Assembly: GCF_901000735.1 (NCBI RefSeq)
Contig: NC_081545.1
Span: 13,919,132-13,983,131, forward strand
Reading direction: 5' to 3'
DNA length: 64,000 nucleotides
Source: Corylus avellana
Taxonomy: Eukaryota > Streptophyta > Magnoliopsida > Fagales > Betulaceae
Below, piece by piece: positions 12,231 through 23,820 of this stretch. A program made the position numbers and the translations under genes. Position 1 is the first letter of the stretch, and each line of letters starts with the position of its first letter. Under the pieces are notes generated by a model. The model searched no databases. It saw only the letters and a program-made list of their open reading frames with translations, and was not told the DNA's origin.

Positions 12231-13443
12231 TGATAGGTCCCAGTCAAAATCAATAAAGATAAACTGATAATCTTCACTTGGGGTGGGAGTAACTACAATA
12301 CAAATCTCCACTTAGGGCTGAAGGAATACCACAATACAAACAATTTCTTCTTTAATCTTCCTATTCTAATGACGCACATATATATAAACTTAATACAACA
12401 GCAGTTACTACTTTTACTAAAGAAAACTACCTACATAACTAAAAATAACTACCCACAATCTAAGTAAACTACCCACTACTCATGTTAACAAATATTGACA
12501 TTAAATGATAAAATTAATAATTGAAGCTATGAACTACCACCCATGTCTTAACCCATGATGATGAGGTGGATGTTGAGTCCTATGAGACACTATTATTCCC
12601 CCTCCCTTGAAGATGAACCTTGTGCACAAGGTTGATGTGCAGAAACTAGTGCGGTAACTGTTATGGTGAAAGGTGTGTCCAATATTGCAGGGATCGTTGT
12701 CAATTTTTTTTTTTTTGGTTCTGAGCCAAATGAAGAAAGCACATCATCTTCTTTTGCAATTGCTGAGCCACAAAGGAAGATGTGGAACTGGGCTGGGGAG
12801 ACGATTGTGTTGCGGAGCAAAATCCACTGGTGCAGCGGAATGGGTGGAGCGGCGGCATATGGCTCTTAGACGGCGAGTGCAGTTGTTTCTAGAACTGTTG
12901 CTGATTTTGGGCAATTTTTCGGTGAGTGAATAGAAGGGCTGGGAAAATCGAAGCTGGAATTCACAATGCCTTTCCTCTATCTTATCAAAGATCACTTCAA
13001 TTTCTTCTCGCAGGGTCATGGCTAAGATGTAAGATTGTTTAGAAGGATGAAGGTTTGGATATGATGGCTCTGATACCAATTGATAGGTCCCAGTCATAGT
13101 CAATAAAGATAAACTGATAATCTCCACTTGGGGTGGGAGTAACTACAATACAAATCTCCACTTAGGACTGGAGGAATACCACAATACAAACACTTTCTTC
13201 TCTACTCTTCCTATTCTAATGACACACATATATAAACTTAATACAACAATGATTACTACTTTTACTAAAAAAAACTACCCACATAACTAAAGATAACTAC
13301 GCACAATCTAAGTAAACTACCCACTACCCATGTTAACAAATATTGACATTAAAGGATAAAGTTAATAATTGAAGCTAAGAATTACCACCCATGTCTTAAC
13401 CCATGATGATGAGGTGGATGTTGAGTCCTATGAGAAACTATCA
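12231..13443 (-). mobile_element. TRIM-like non-autonomous LTR retrotransposon
   Basis: Two direct LTRs, 12231-12595 (365 bp) and 13081-13443 (363 bp), both starting TGATAGGTCC and differing at few sites, flank only about 485 bp. The primer site next to the right LTR (13066-13078, minus strand TGGTATCAGAGCC) is a perfect tRNA-iMet match. A polypurine tract on the minus strand is at 12596-12612. Flanks caacg and caaag are a 4-of-5 target duplication. The minus-strand ORF over the interior (start region REEIEVIFDKIEERHCEFQL) looks like the N-terminus of a gag cut short, so the element probably arose by internal deletion. It needs proteins in trans. Confidence 0.88.
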
Positions 13444-13830
13444 CAAAGTGAGCACATGGTGATAGATAGAGGAAAAGAAATCAAAAAGAAAAGAAGAACC
13501 ATGCATGAAACATCAGGTAGTGTAGAACCAAAAGAAGAAAAATATTCTCATTGAGAGGCAGTATGGGCAGGAAGAAAATGTAAAGAATTCTCTTTAAATA
13601 GAGCAAGGCAAGAACTGGTAGGGGGAAGCAGCTAGCGTACAGGACACACCTCATTTCAAATCCATTTTGTTCTAAGGCTTTGGAGAAGCTAAGAGAGGAA
13701 AATGGGCAAGGCTTATGCTTGTTTTAGCACCTCCATGAGTAGCTAAACTCCTCCTCTGGGTATTGATGTAGCCATCTCCAAGTAGCATGGCTTAGTTGTG
13801 TTATTCTTTTGGAATTTCCACACATGTATG
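13444..13830 (+). repeat. Gypsy 5' LTR, piece 3 with TATA box
   Basis: Contains TTTAAATA at 13593-13600, a likely LTR TATA box. 13730-13800 (CTGGGTATTGATGTAGCC) resembles the minus-strand LTR at 45964-47220 (GTGGGGTATTGATGTAACC), which supports assigning it to this LTR type. Cut by Copia 2 at 13830. Confidence 0.6.
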
Positions 13831-14109
13831 TGTAGAATTTATTGATTGATCTTCTAAAAGGATTTCTCCCATTAGAGTGGAAGTCCAATGGAGGACTAAG
13901 AGAATTTGAGAGACTAACGTAAGAATGGAATTGTTACAAAAATATGTTCTCATGGGACTTTATTTATAGAGTCCCAATCACAACTCTTGACCAAGAGTTG
14001 TGTCCTCTTATCAGATAACCTCCATCTGGAAGTTATTACCTTCCTATAGGAATAATCAGGTGTGGGGATGACTACACTTGTTATAGTGTGATCACCCTAT
14101 GTAGCATCA
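13831..14109 (-). repeat. Copia 2 3' LTR
   Basis: 279 bp. Minus-strand TATA box (TATAAATA) at 13971-13978 lies in a short hairpin, GGGACTTTATTTATAGAGTCCC split as stem arms around TTTA. It lacks the long palindrome and the solo LTR present in its partner. Confidence 0.9.
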
Positions 14110-14949
14110 TCTCCCACTTGATCATACTATTATATTTGGTAATGAAACCTAGTTGTACATGATTACCTTGGTAACACAAAACATGGCAACTCCTAATCTG
14201 CGAGTGCTTGCAGATAGTCATCAAATCATAACATTCTTGATGTGTGTACACTTATATTATTTCATCTGACTGTACCTTTTTATCACATGTGTCTAATTGA
14301 TGACATATTAGTGGTGACTTTACTTGCTATATAATTTAAGCAAATAACATCAATTATCCTTACTTGGGCATACAGTCCACACCCATTCTACAATTGATGG
14401 TTTTTACATATAGCCATATGTAAACCTGTATTGAATCTTTCATTCAATTTCTTTCCTCTAAGGTTATCCCAATTTGAGATTTATATTGACACATCTTTCT
14501 GATGTTTATTACACTATCGGAATATAGACATTACACCAAACTTAACATAATGCCTTTTGGTGGACTTTACATTTATGTCAGTTTATAATGCCTGTTGCTT
14601 ATAAGTGTCATTCACCCAAAACTATTTATTTAATTTAATGGGGTGAAAGCACATACCATAATTCATTCAGGCGTCCCTGAATTCTTTTGATTATGCCGTG
14701 AACCATGTAGCTATTTCTTAAGTGTTTCTCAATCCCATTTTTGCTACATGCTCTCTAAATTTATCTAGAGATAACCCTTTGGTCAGGGGATCATCTACCA
14801 TCCCTATTGAGGGAATAAATTCAACTTTTATTTCACCCCTCTCTACTATATCTTGAATATAGTGATAACTTATGTCAATGTGTTTGCCTTTGAAACTTTG
14901 AGCTCCACTTTTTATTAGAGAGATGGTAGACTAATTATCACAAAATACA

Positions 14950-16042
14950 TTGACAGGCCCATCTAACATTCCAAAGTTTAGACTTTAATGAAACGCTTAA
15001 TCCAAATAGCATTGTTAACTGTTGTGCTGCATGATATATACTCAACTTCCATTGTGGATTTTGCAACACAATTTTGTTTCTTATTTAACCAAGAAATAGT
15101 TGTTCCCCCGAATAGGAATACATAGCCACTGGTTGATTTTCTGTCATCTATATCTCCTGCAAAATCCGCGTCAGTGTATTCTACAATGTTTAGATCTTCT
15201 AATCCAAAACACAAACCCATGTTTTTAGTGCCTTGCAGATATCTGAATATTCTTTTTACCACTTGCCAATGTTCCTTTCCTGGATTGGATTGATATCTAC
15301 TTACCAATCCCACAGCATGACAAATATCTAGTCTTATGCTTATCCTGACATACATGAGATTGCCCACATCTTAGGCATAGGGGATGGTTTCCATTTCAAG
15401 AATTTTTGTCTCATTTTTAGGACACATTGTTTTGCTCAAATTTTGACGCTTTTGAAATGGGCGTGCTTAGGGGTTTACATTTGTCTATTTTAAACCTTCT
15501 AAGTATTTTCTCCATATATTTCCCTTGATCTAAGTATAACAATTTCGAGGTCCTGTCCTTTAAAATTTTTATTCCCAAGACATAGGTTGCTTCACCCATG
15601 TCTTTCATTTCAAACTTAGATGCTAAAAATTATTTGTTCTTTGAATCATTTCTGAGCAATTTCCAGTCAATAGTATGTCTTCTACATATAATGACAATAT
15701 GGTTAACCTATCATTGTTGTTGTATATGTAAACACAATGATCTAGTAGACTTACCTCGAAACTGATCTCCATGGTAGCCTCGTGAAATTTTAAGTACCAT
15801 TGTCTCGAGGATTGCTTTAGCCCGTACAGTTATGTCTTTAATTTATAAACTTTTTCTTCATGTCCATTCACTTCAAATCCCTCTAGTTGAATCATATAGA
15901 TGTCTTCTTTCAATTCTCTGTTTAGAAATGTTGTTTTTACATCTAATTGGTGGAACTCTAAATCCAGCTTAGCTACTATGGACATGATTATTCTTATCGA
16001 GGTGAATTTTGCTACAGGCGAATAAGTGTCAATGAAATCCAC
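14950..16042 (-). pseudogene. Copia 2 reverse transcriptase and RNase H
   Basis: Pieces in several frames. 16042-15830 has YSPVAKFTSIRIIMSIVA and FHQLDVKTTFLN. Near 15700-15650 the catalytic motif reads YVED instead of YVDD, so a key aspartate is lost. 15608-15417 has MKDMGEATYVLGIKIL. 15367-14978 has the RT end and RNase H (YTDADFAGDIDDRKSTSGYV, STMEVEYIS). Multiple stops; not functional. Confidence 0.88.
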
Positions 16043-16044
16043 AC

Positions 16045-17001
16045 CTAGTTGTTGGGTGAATCCTTTTTGTCCACTAACATAGCCTTGTATTTATCAAGAC
16101 TTCCATCCGCTTGAAATTTCTTATTTAGTACCCATTTGCATCCAATGGCTTTTGTTTGGTGTGGTAGATCTGTGAGCTCCCAGACATCATTTATGTTGAT
16201 TAAGTCTAGTTCGTCATTCATTGCATCAATCCATTTGTCTGCATCATCACCTTTTATAGCTTCTTTGAAACTAGTTGGATCGTCTTGTAGATTTATATCA
16301 TCTATGCTTAGTACATAATGATCTTTAAGTATGATGAATGGTCGTCTTTGCCTTTTAACCCTCCAACTGCTTTCATGATTAGGTTTATTCAGATTAAATT
16401 TTCTTTTACTCCCACTGTCCTGAAGATTTCTAATGTTTTCTTCTTCAAATGAGCTTTCTATAGGTACTGGTTGTATAGATTCTTCATCTTTTAATAGCTT
16501 GATATCTTCTATTGGAGTGATTTGATTTGAATTTTCAAGAGAGACAGCATCCCTACTTTCTATCAATCTCTTCTCGGAATGGTAGAATCGATATCCACTG
16601 CAATTCTCAACATATCCTATAAACCTGCATTCCCATGTTTTATCTTTTAATTTATCCCTTAAAGGTTTTGGGATAAGTAAATGAGCTTTGCATCCCCATA
16701 CTTTAAGATTTTCTATGTTGGGTTTCAAACTTGTCCAGATCTCATAAAGTTTTAAAGGTTTGGATTTTGTCTTAACCATGTTGAGTATGTAAGCTGATGT
16801 GGATAAGGCTTGTCCCCAAAAATGGATAGGTAAGTCAGCAAATGCCATCATTGATCTTGTCATTTCCATTAAAGTTATATTTCTCCTTTCTGTAATACCA
16901 TTTTGTTGAGGCTTATATGGCATTGTATACAAATGCTTTATTCCATTTCCTTTGCATAAATTATCTATAGCTTCGTATTCTCCTCCCCTATCATTATTCA
17001 A
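16045..17001 (-). pseudogene. Copia 2 integrase core and start of RT (318 aa open)
   Basis: NNDRGGEYEA (second catalytic Asp) and YKPQQNGITERRN (catalytic Glu retained) identify integrase, followed by FWGQALSTSAYILN and LKVWGCKAHLLIPKP. The last 60 residues enter RT (WIDAMNDELDLININDVWEL, KWVLNKKF). The first integrase Asp lies upstream in 17000-17290, in another frame. Confidence 0.88.
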
Positions 17002-17291
17002 TTTTTAATAGATCTCCCTAACTATTTTTCTACCTCCAATTTGTATTCTTTGAACTTCTTAATAGCTTCAAATTTGTTTTTGATGAGGTAGATGTATCCA
17101 TACCTTGAATACTCATCGGTGAAGGTAATAAAGTATTCCATTCCTCTATGTATTTTAGTCCTCAATGGTCTACATATATCTGAGTGAATTACTTCCAATA
17201 AATCTGATGATTTTCAGTGTTTTGAAATAGACTTGCTAGTCATTTTTCATTTAATACATGATTCACATATATCAAAATCTTCATAACTAAT

Positions 17292-18420
17292 TTATGGTAG
17301 TAATCCACCCTTATTCATTCTTATCAATTTATTTTTATTAATATGGCATAGTCTTAAATGGTATATATAAGAACTATTGTCAGACACACATGAGTAATGT
17401 GAAATGGAAACTTTATTATCAACTTTAATTAAATACATATTATCAACTTTAATACCCTTTACAAAAGTATTCCATTTCCTAATGTAGACCTTCCCAGATT
17501 TGAATTTGATCCAGTATCCTTTGTTATCTAATACATGAACTAATAGCAGATTTCTCCAGATACTAGGAACATATAAAACATCATGTAAAACAATAACTGA
17601 ACATTTGACAGAAATCTTACATTTTCCTTCTCCTAACACGTAACTATAAGTGTTATTGCCCATGTATACTTTATGTTCTCTAGATGCTTTCTCTTTGAAG
17701 TCTACAAAGAATTCTTTGCCCCTTGTGATGTGTCTTGTTGATGCTGAGTCTATCCATCATGAGCTTGAAGTTTATTCTGCCATCATTACTTTAGTGATCG
17801 TCATTGTTATTTCCTTCTGTCTTTTATCGCTATTGATTTTTGGACAATTTACTTTGAAATGTCCTACTTGTCCATATTTAAATTATGCTCCTTTAGTTTT
17901 GACTTTACCTTTTGGCTTACCCTTCCATTTTTTGTTGAACTTTTTGGGTTTGCCTCTGAATGTAGGAGCTCGAACAGTCTGAGATATGTTTGGAGCCATT
18001 ATCAAATTGCTTGTTGTTCCTTCTCTCTTCTTTGAGTACAAGTAACACTGGTACGGAAACCATGGAGACCTCTTTTCTACTAAGTGTTAAAGAAGTCACC
18101 ACATGTTCCCATGATAAGGGGAGGCAATTAAGTATGGTGGTTACCTGCATTTTATCTGATACAAGATGACCTGCATTTGCAAGATCTTTTGCAATTAATT
18201 CCATTTGATTTAAAAATTTGTCCACATAGTCATTTTTACTCATACGTGCACAATTGTACTTATCTAATAGCAATTGTATGTGTGTGTCAGACCTTGGGCC
18301 ATACTTTGCCTCCAATGCTTCCATCATTTCTTTTGCAATTTTGTGACTTTCAAACAGAGGAATGATGTTGTCCTTCATGTTGTGAAGAAGTGTGGCTCTC
18401 GCCATTAAGTTGTCTTCCAT
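17292..18420 (-). pseudogene. Copia 2 gag, zinc knuckle and protease region
   Basis: 18420-17917 is gag (LMARATLLHNMKDNIIPLFE, EALEAKYGPRSDTHIQLLLD). The knuckle near 17870 reads YGQVGHFKVNCPK, with its first Cys changed to Tyr. The protease motif is WIDSASTRH, followed in 17663-17292 by VLYVPSIWRNLLLVH and the pre-integrase YHLRLCHINKNKL. Stops and frameshifts separate the parts. Confidence 0.82.
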
Positions 18421-18697
18421 CCATTTTCATGCTTCTTTATGGCTTCCCCATCATTCTAGTCATCTAGTTTGGGCTTATTTGATGTGAGGGTGTACTATGT
18501 TTTCTCATGTGTCAGTACATAAGAAATGTGTCATTTTCACATTCTAAAATTCATCACATTAAGACTGTCGACCCTAGAGGAATCAATGCTACCTTTAATT
18601 TCCATTTTAGAAAGTAGACACAACAATATAATAATAATATTTATAATTATAATTTTTCAGTAAATCTTTACAATTGTCTTAATAACAATACAACATA

Positions 18698-18772
<75 letters not shown>

Positions 18773-20385
18773 GTTCTAATTATTACAAACTAGCAATAAT
18801 TGTGAAAAATAAAAAATGAGAACAATAATAATAGTAATATTAACAACAATAATAGTAATAATAGTAATGTCTTCATGAAAATCAATTGTCATCGAGGTAG
18901 GTCAGTATGGCCTAATAGTTGTTCAAATTACCCCAATAATACGCCAAGTTTGAATCCGGCAGATTGACCCGTTCTTTCGTCCTCGGACGATTGTAGCAGT
19001 GAATGCCTATTGGCCACGGGTCCTTAAGGCTTTGCACAATGGTCCTGACAATCCTTAAGGGGTGTGGACTCCTCACTCGTCTGCCAGATGATGTTTCTGT
19101 TCAAGCCAAGTATGGAATGGTGAACTTAACCTCCTTGTGTTGCCTTGGGGACAACCAATAGAGTCGAATAAACCTTCGGTTTGCACTTCTATAGCCTTGG
19201 TTCTAAGATTCCCCCCTTTCCCAGTCATTTCTATGATTTTTCTACTGAAAATTATTGAAATTATTGTTAATAAAACCTGTAGTGTTCTTCCCCTTTGAGT
19301 CGGCATTCCAACAGTTTTTGAATGGTCCAAAACGGGGGTGGAATGGTCCAGAATAGTCAAGATCAACAAATCTATCCTGAACTGGCCCGTTCAAATGAAC
19401 CAAGTGATCAGAATGGGCTAAATCGACATTGTTGGAGCCAGTGCTAGCAGCAGGTGGGTCGGCACGCCACGCAGCTCAACTTCTCGATTGGGATGTGTGG
19501 CGCAAGTTGGATCCTGGGTCAGATCGTGAAAGTGGGTGGTTTAGCGGGTTGGATACTAGACTGGGCAATATATTTTTTCAGCGGGTTGGGCATGAATCTG
19601 GGCTTTGACTTTGGCATTTTGGGCTTCGGCTCTCAAGACAAATTTTCGAGCATTGTGTCTAAACTTTGGGCTGGAGCGGAAGGGTTGACGTGTCGGTTGG
19701 TGGGTCAGACTGCACTGATGTCCTTCCAGAATGGAGTCATGTTGCTTCTTGCGGGCTTGCTCTAGGAAGTGTGGAGCGGGTCAGATGACCCAATCCATGT
19801 CTGAAACGGCACTAAAAGGCGCTTGTGTAGTGACGCCCGAAACGACGTCGTTTCAAATGGGGCCGAGCCCTTCGTCCGAATTTCCTTAGCTATAAAACAA
19901 TTATGTTTTGACCAGTTTTTAGATCTGGTTTATCTTCTTAATTTGTATCCTTTCTTCCTCCAGATCTTCCTCTTCCTAAAGTGTAAAATCCGAATCACAA
20001 TCTTCAAATGAAGTGACCCTTGGATTTTCTTCTTCCACACATGTTCTTGAATTGAGATTTGGGTTCGGAGATGAAATCTCATGGTTGTTTGTGAGAGTTT
20101 TTTTCTGAAAAAATCTTCTTCGATTCCTCTAATGGCAAACTATGGAATTTTACCCAATTTTTTTGTTCCAAAAGGTACGTTCTCCTTAGTGCTTCAATAT
20201 TTCATTTATATTTCAAACCACCAACAGTGATCACGAGGGGTTGTTCATTTAGCTTCTCAAGAGTTTTATGAAGATTATAGGATGCCACTATAGAAGCCAA
20301 ACTGATCACATGCATATTGATAGTTTGCCGAATATTAGATAGGAAAAAGTCGAAAGTCTTCAGCATTCTCTTGATCGTCTATAAC
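18421..20385 (-). other. Copia 2 leader, unusually long, no coding sequence recognised
   Basis: About 2 kb between gag and primer site. 18697-18769 is a TA dinucleotide run. 18900-19900 is richer in G and C than the rest and has short ORFs on both strands (e.g. 19454-19765 plus) without recognisable domains. It could be a genuine leader or an inserted or captured segment; no target duplication was seen. Confidence 0.5.
18697..18769. repeat. TA dinucleotide microsatellite
   Basis: Almost uninterrupted TA repeat with one TG step near 18712. Confidence 0.95.
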
Positions 20386-20400
20386 TATGCTCTCATACCA
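20386..20400 (-). other. Copia 2 primer binding site
   Basis: Minus strand reads TGGTATGAGAGCATA one base from the LTR end, one mismatch from the tRNA-iMet-complementary core TGGTATCAGAGC. Confidence 0.85.
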
Positions 20401-20487
20401 CTGTAGAATTTATTGATTCATCTTTTGGAAGGATTTCTCCCATTAAAGTGGAAATCCAATGGAGGACTAATAGAATTTGAGAGACTA

Positions 20488-20583
20488 ATGTAAGAATGAA
20501 ATTGTTATAGAATTATGTTCTTATGGGACTCTATTTATAGAGTCCCATAAGAACATAATTCTATAACAATTTCATTCTTACAT
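20488..20583. repeat. Perfect 47-bp-arm palindrome in Copia 2 LTR
   Basis: Arms 20488-20534 and 20537-20583 are exact reverse complements around TT. The left arm is LTR sequence (compare 13918-13974); the right arm is absent from the partner LTR, so it arose by copying the left arm in inverted orientation. The centre holds the LTR TATA box region. Confidence 0.95.
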
Positions 20584-20680
20584 ATCACGATTTTTGGCCA
20601 AGAGTTGTGTCCTCTTATCAGATAACCTCTGTATGGAAGTTATTACCTTCTTGTAGGAATAATCAGGTATGGGGATCACA

Positions 20681-22704
20681 TATAACGCCCTCAAATTTGG
20701 CCTTGACCAGTCTGGTAGGGTTACTGGCAATTACCCCAATATAGCTAACTGGTAGCTAACTGGGGAACCACCCCTCTAAGTATCATCAGAGTTAATGCAT
20801 AGGAATGTGAAATAAATCTAGGAAATCTAATAACCAAAAAAGAAGCTTATATTATCCTCGAAACATAGACACAGAGCAACTAATAGAAACAATAACCTGA
20901 GCAAACCTGATAACAACATCGAGATCTCTGTCTTAAACAATTCCGTAGTGAGAACCTCGCCACTCCTATCTTCCTAGAAAGAGGCTTCCTACAATATGTA
21001 ATAACCGCATAAGTCTAATGACTTAGTAAGCAAACCTCAGACTTGGGTACGACATGAACTAGTTATTATTGAGCATAAATAAACATGCAATTTGATAAAG
21101 ATTTAAAAGAGGTGTTATCTTTGTTAATGCACCATGAAAATATCGTTTTGTTGAAAGAAAGAGGTGTACTTTCAGCGGCAATTACCTAAGTGTTTTAATG
21201 TAGAAAACTAATGCTTTATTATGTCATAACGATCATATATGGTCTACCCGAGATATTACCCCTTCTCAGCAGGGTTGGTGCTGTCCCGAGGGACCTGTAA
21301 TACAATGCCGATGCCTCGGCCATTGTACGCTATCGTCTATAACACTAGCAGCCTGACTGAGTCCGACCTCGAGTAGCCCATGCTACTAATAATGTACATC
21401 CTGTAGTGACCCGCCCGTTAAGGCTGCGCCGGTCACGAAATAACCATTGGATCCAAGGCCCTTATATCACATCCATACACACATTTGATCATAGAATCAA
21501 GTTTATATAGTACGCCCATGGCCATTATACTACACGTACCGGTGTACCATGTCATACGATGCATCTAATCAACCAATTGTTAAGGTAGTTACCAAGTTAT
21601 ACAAAAATATAGGCATACTCATATCATACGCATGCTCAGTCAACTAACATATTGCACTTTTGTAAGGAAAGCAGTCGTAAGTATTTGCTTACCTTGTGTG
21701 GTCACTCGAGTCTTTCGACATCACAAATCCTTGGTATAACGAAATACGACACATCGTTATATGCAGTACTAGAGAACTCTCCGAGTGACACAATAAGTTT
21801 TACCTAACGAAAGGGGGCAGTCGAAACCTTAAGCTTGCATATTTGAGTTACTAGGTGTACGTCTTGCTCTTTGGGCAAACACTTGAGCCCGTGGGAGAAT
21901 GTTCGGCCAGGGAGTGGAAACTCTCGACCAGAAGCCCCAAGCATGGTTTTATGCTTCTATGGTGTGGTAAATCTCGTCCTAGGCTCCTAATGGACACATG
22001 CAAAGTAACATATCATGCTAACATGCAAACTTAAAGCAAATAAAAGGCGGGTTGAAAACTCTTTAAAATATTCTTGGTCTTTGTAAGAAAATGGGTATAA
22101 GAACTTGTCACTGCATCTTTAAAACTTGTAATACTAAGAAAGCAATAATTATAACATGAAGATTATGGGAATGAGCAAGAAAATACCTTAGAAGATAGCA
22201 AGACCACCAAGGCTTCCTCCTTCTCTTTCAAAATCACTCATCACTCTAGGATTAGGATTTTTTGGTGTGAGGAGGGGCTCAGGGTCAAAGGGAGGGGTTT
22301 ATATAGAGGCTTGGGGCATGCTCTCTTCTGAAAAGGTAGAGAATGGGTGAAAATTACTTTTCAGAGTGTCAACGAAAGTTTGGGTATTATTACACAATGG
22401 ATGAAAGGGTTCAGGCATACGTTTGGGTATTACCTAATGGTTCAAAGACTAGTCAACGAATGCTCATGGTAGTCCCCCAAGCAAACACTTGTACTGATGT
22501 TAGGGGCGAACGTTTGGGCGGTCCCCCTAGTGAACGTTCGGTCAGAGAGTGTGATCTTAGGGAATTTTGGAAAATCTCAAGGGATTTGGGTTTACTCATA
22601 AGGGTTTTAGGTTTTGGTTCATAATACCTTGTTTTATGAAAAATGTTTGTCGTTTTGAGTGAATCGTTTATCTTTTGAAATTGGTGATTTGTCAGGGTAT
22701 TACA
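20681..22704 (-). mobile_element. Solo LTR, family D copy 3, inside Copia 2 LTR
   Basis: 2024 bp with plus-strand ends TATAACGCCC and GGTATTACA (minus start TGTAATACCC). Flanks tcaca (20676-20680) and ccaca (22705-22709) match at four of five. It is homologous in parts to 25200-27439 (for example the segment around TCTCAGCAGGGTTGGTGCT). Minus-strand TATA box at 22298-22305; CG-containing GAACGTTYGG motifs upstream of it at 22380-22550. No coding sequence. Confidence 0.85.
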
Positions 22705-22742
22705 CCACACTTGTTATAGTATGATCACCCTATGCACCATCA

Positions 22743-23574
22743 GTATGATGATTATATAACTTAGAGGATCAGATTTGTGTGATACTTGTGAGTAGTGACA
22801 ACCATGAGTGAAATACATTTGTGATTGAGTTTAAGTCCATATTCAATCTTGATGAAATCCTTATCTTGTCTTAGAAAGCTTTTCATTTTGGTTGAACTCA
22901 ACATTTTCTAATTTCTATGATTATAGGAATGGTAGTTATGCAATGGTATTCTTTGACACAAACTCAAGAGGGTTTGATAGGCCATGCCTAGGGAAGATGA
23001 ATCATACTACACCCTAGTTTAGTGTAACACAGGTAGATGGTTCATATTAACTGAAGATGAGTTATGCTTCTCCATTGAGCATGTTTAAAACCTTTTTTTT
23101 AGAGTTTTGATAGTTTATGCTTAGGGAAGATGGGTTGTGCCACATCTTATGTTAGGTGGACTATCCGTGCTACCCAAAGATAGGCTATACTTAGCTTTTG
23201 ATTGTGGTAATTTCTTGAAGACTTTGTTGGGTGCCTAATAACCACACACTATTCATATCATGCATAGAATGAGATTCACATGTTCAATATTTTTAGACAT
23301 TGTTACGAGGTTAGTGGTGAAGTGAATCATCTATCCCTCATCCATAATATTTACTCGTTTTTATTTTTGCAATTTCTTTTCCTAAGCAAAATCCAACAAA
23401 TCAACTTTTTGAATTAAGTTAGAAAATATCTTATGAGCTTAACAACAAAAATCATCCTTGAGCAATCCTTGAGGTTTGACACCCTCTATACATAGTCCTA
23501 TCCTACAAGGATTCGTACCATTGCGAGTAGCATTTTATTATTGATATAAGCCTTCACACAAAAAGACCACATCA
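22743..23574 (+). repeat. Gypsy 5' LTR, piece 4 (R-U5)
   Basis: Starts with the Copia 2 target duplication GTATG and ends CACATCA before the primer site. 22960-23200 contains repeated blocks like GGGAAGATGRRTYRTRC, counterpart of blocks at 46320-46520. 23500-23535 has the phrase CATTGCGAGTAGCATTTTAT shared in style with the other Athila-type LTR ends. Confidence 0.65.
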
Positions 23575-23778
23575 ATTTTTGATGCTATTGTCAGGGATTG
23601 CTAACGATTGCGTTGTTAAGGTTTTGAGATTGAAATTAATTTCATTCTTAGTTTAAGACCTTGTATATATAGTGCCAAAAATTGATGTGGTCTTTTTGTG
23701 TGAAGGCTTATATCAATAATAAAATACCACTCGCAATAGTACAAATCATTGTAGGATAGGACTATGTATAGAAGGTGT

Positions 23779-23780
<2 letters not shown>
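23476..23780. repeat. Inverted repeat made of gypsy LTR ends
   Basis: 23476-23580 (LTR 3' end) is repeated in reverse complement at 23676-23780 with roughly 92% identity by eye, around a 90-bp centre. The right copy also carries the first bases of a primer site (TGGCAC on the minus strand). Confidence 0.85.
23580..23597 (+). other. Gypsy primer binding site, decayed
   Basis: TGATGCTATTGTCAGGGA aligns with TGGCGCCGTTGTCGGGGA-type primer sites used by Athila-like elements; four of the differences are C/T or G/A changes. Confidence 0.55.

Positions 23781-23781
<1 letters not shown>

Positions 23782-23817
<36 letters not shown>
23782..23817. repeat. TA dinucleotide microsatellite
   Basis: Uninterrupted AT repeat at the outer edge of the inverted LTR copy. 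Confidence 0.95.

Positions 23818-23820
<3 letters not shown>

Larger units (their letters stand above)
13831..22742 (-). mobile_element. Copia 2: Ty1/copia retrotransposon with exact target duplication
   Basis: LTRs start TGTAGAATTTATTGATT on the plus strand (13831 and 20402) and end in ATCA (14109 and 22742). The target duplication GTATG is perfect at 13826-13830 and 22743-22747. A polypurine tract (minus AAGTGGGAGA) adjoins the left LTR at 14110-14119 and the primer site adjoins the right LTR. The interior carries gag, protease, integrase, RT and RNase H on the minus strand, plus an unusually long 2-kb leader. A solo LTR of another family lies in the right LTR. All ORFs are broken. Confidence 0.92.
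20402..22742 (-). repeat. Copia 2 5' LTR with palindrome and nested solo LTR
   Basis: 20402-20680 and 22705-22742 match the 13831-14109 LTR. Two additions separate them: a perfect 96-bp inverted repeat (20488-20583) and the solo LTR 20681-22704. Confidence 0.88.

Noticed and set aside
19454..19765. 103-codon plus-strand ORF in the Copia 2 leader
   Set aside because: No domain recognised, no promoter or splice context, lies in a retroelement leader.
22960..23200. Possible CRISPR-like repeat array
   Set aside because: Blocks are few, unevenly spaced and imperfect, and lie in a plant LTR; no cas genes.
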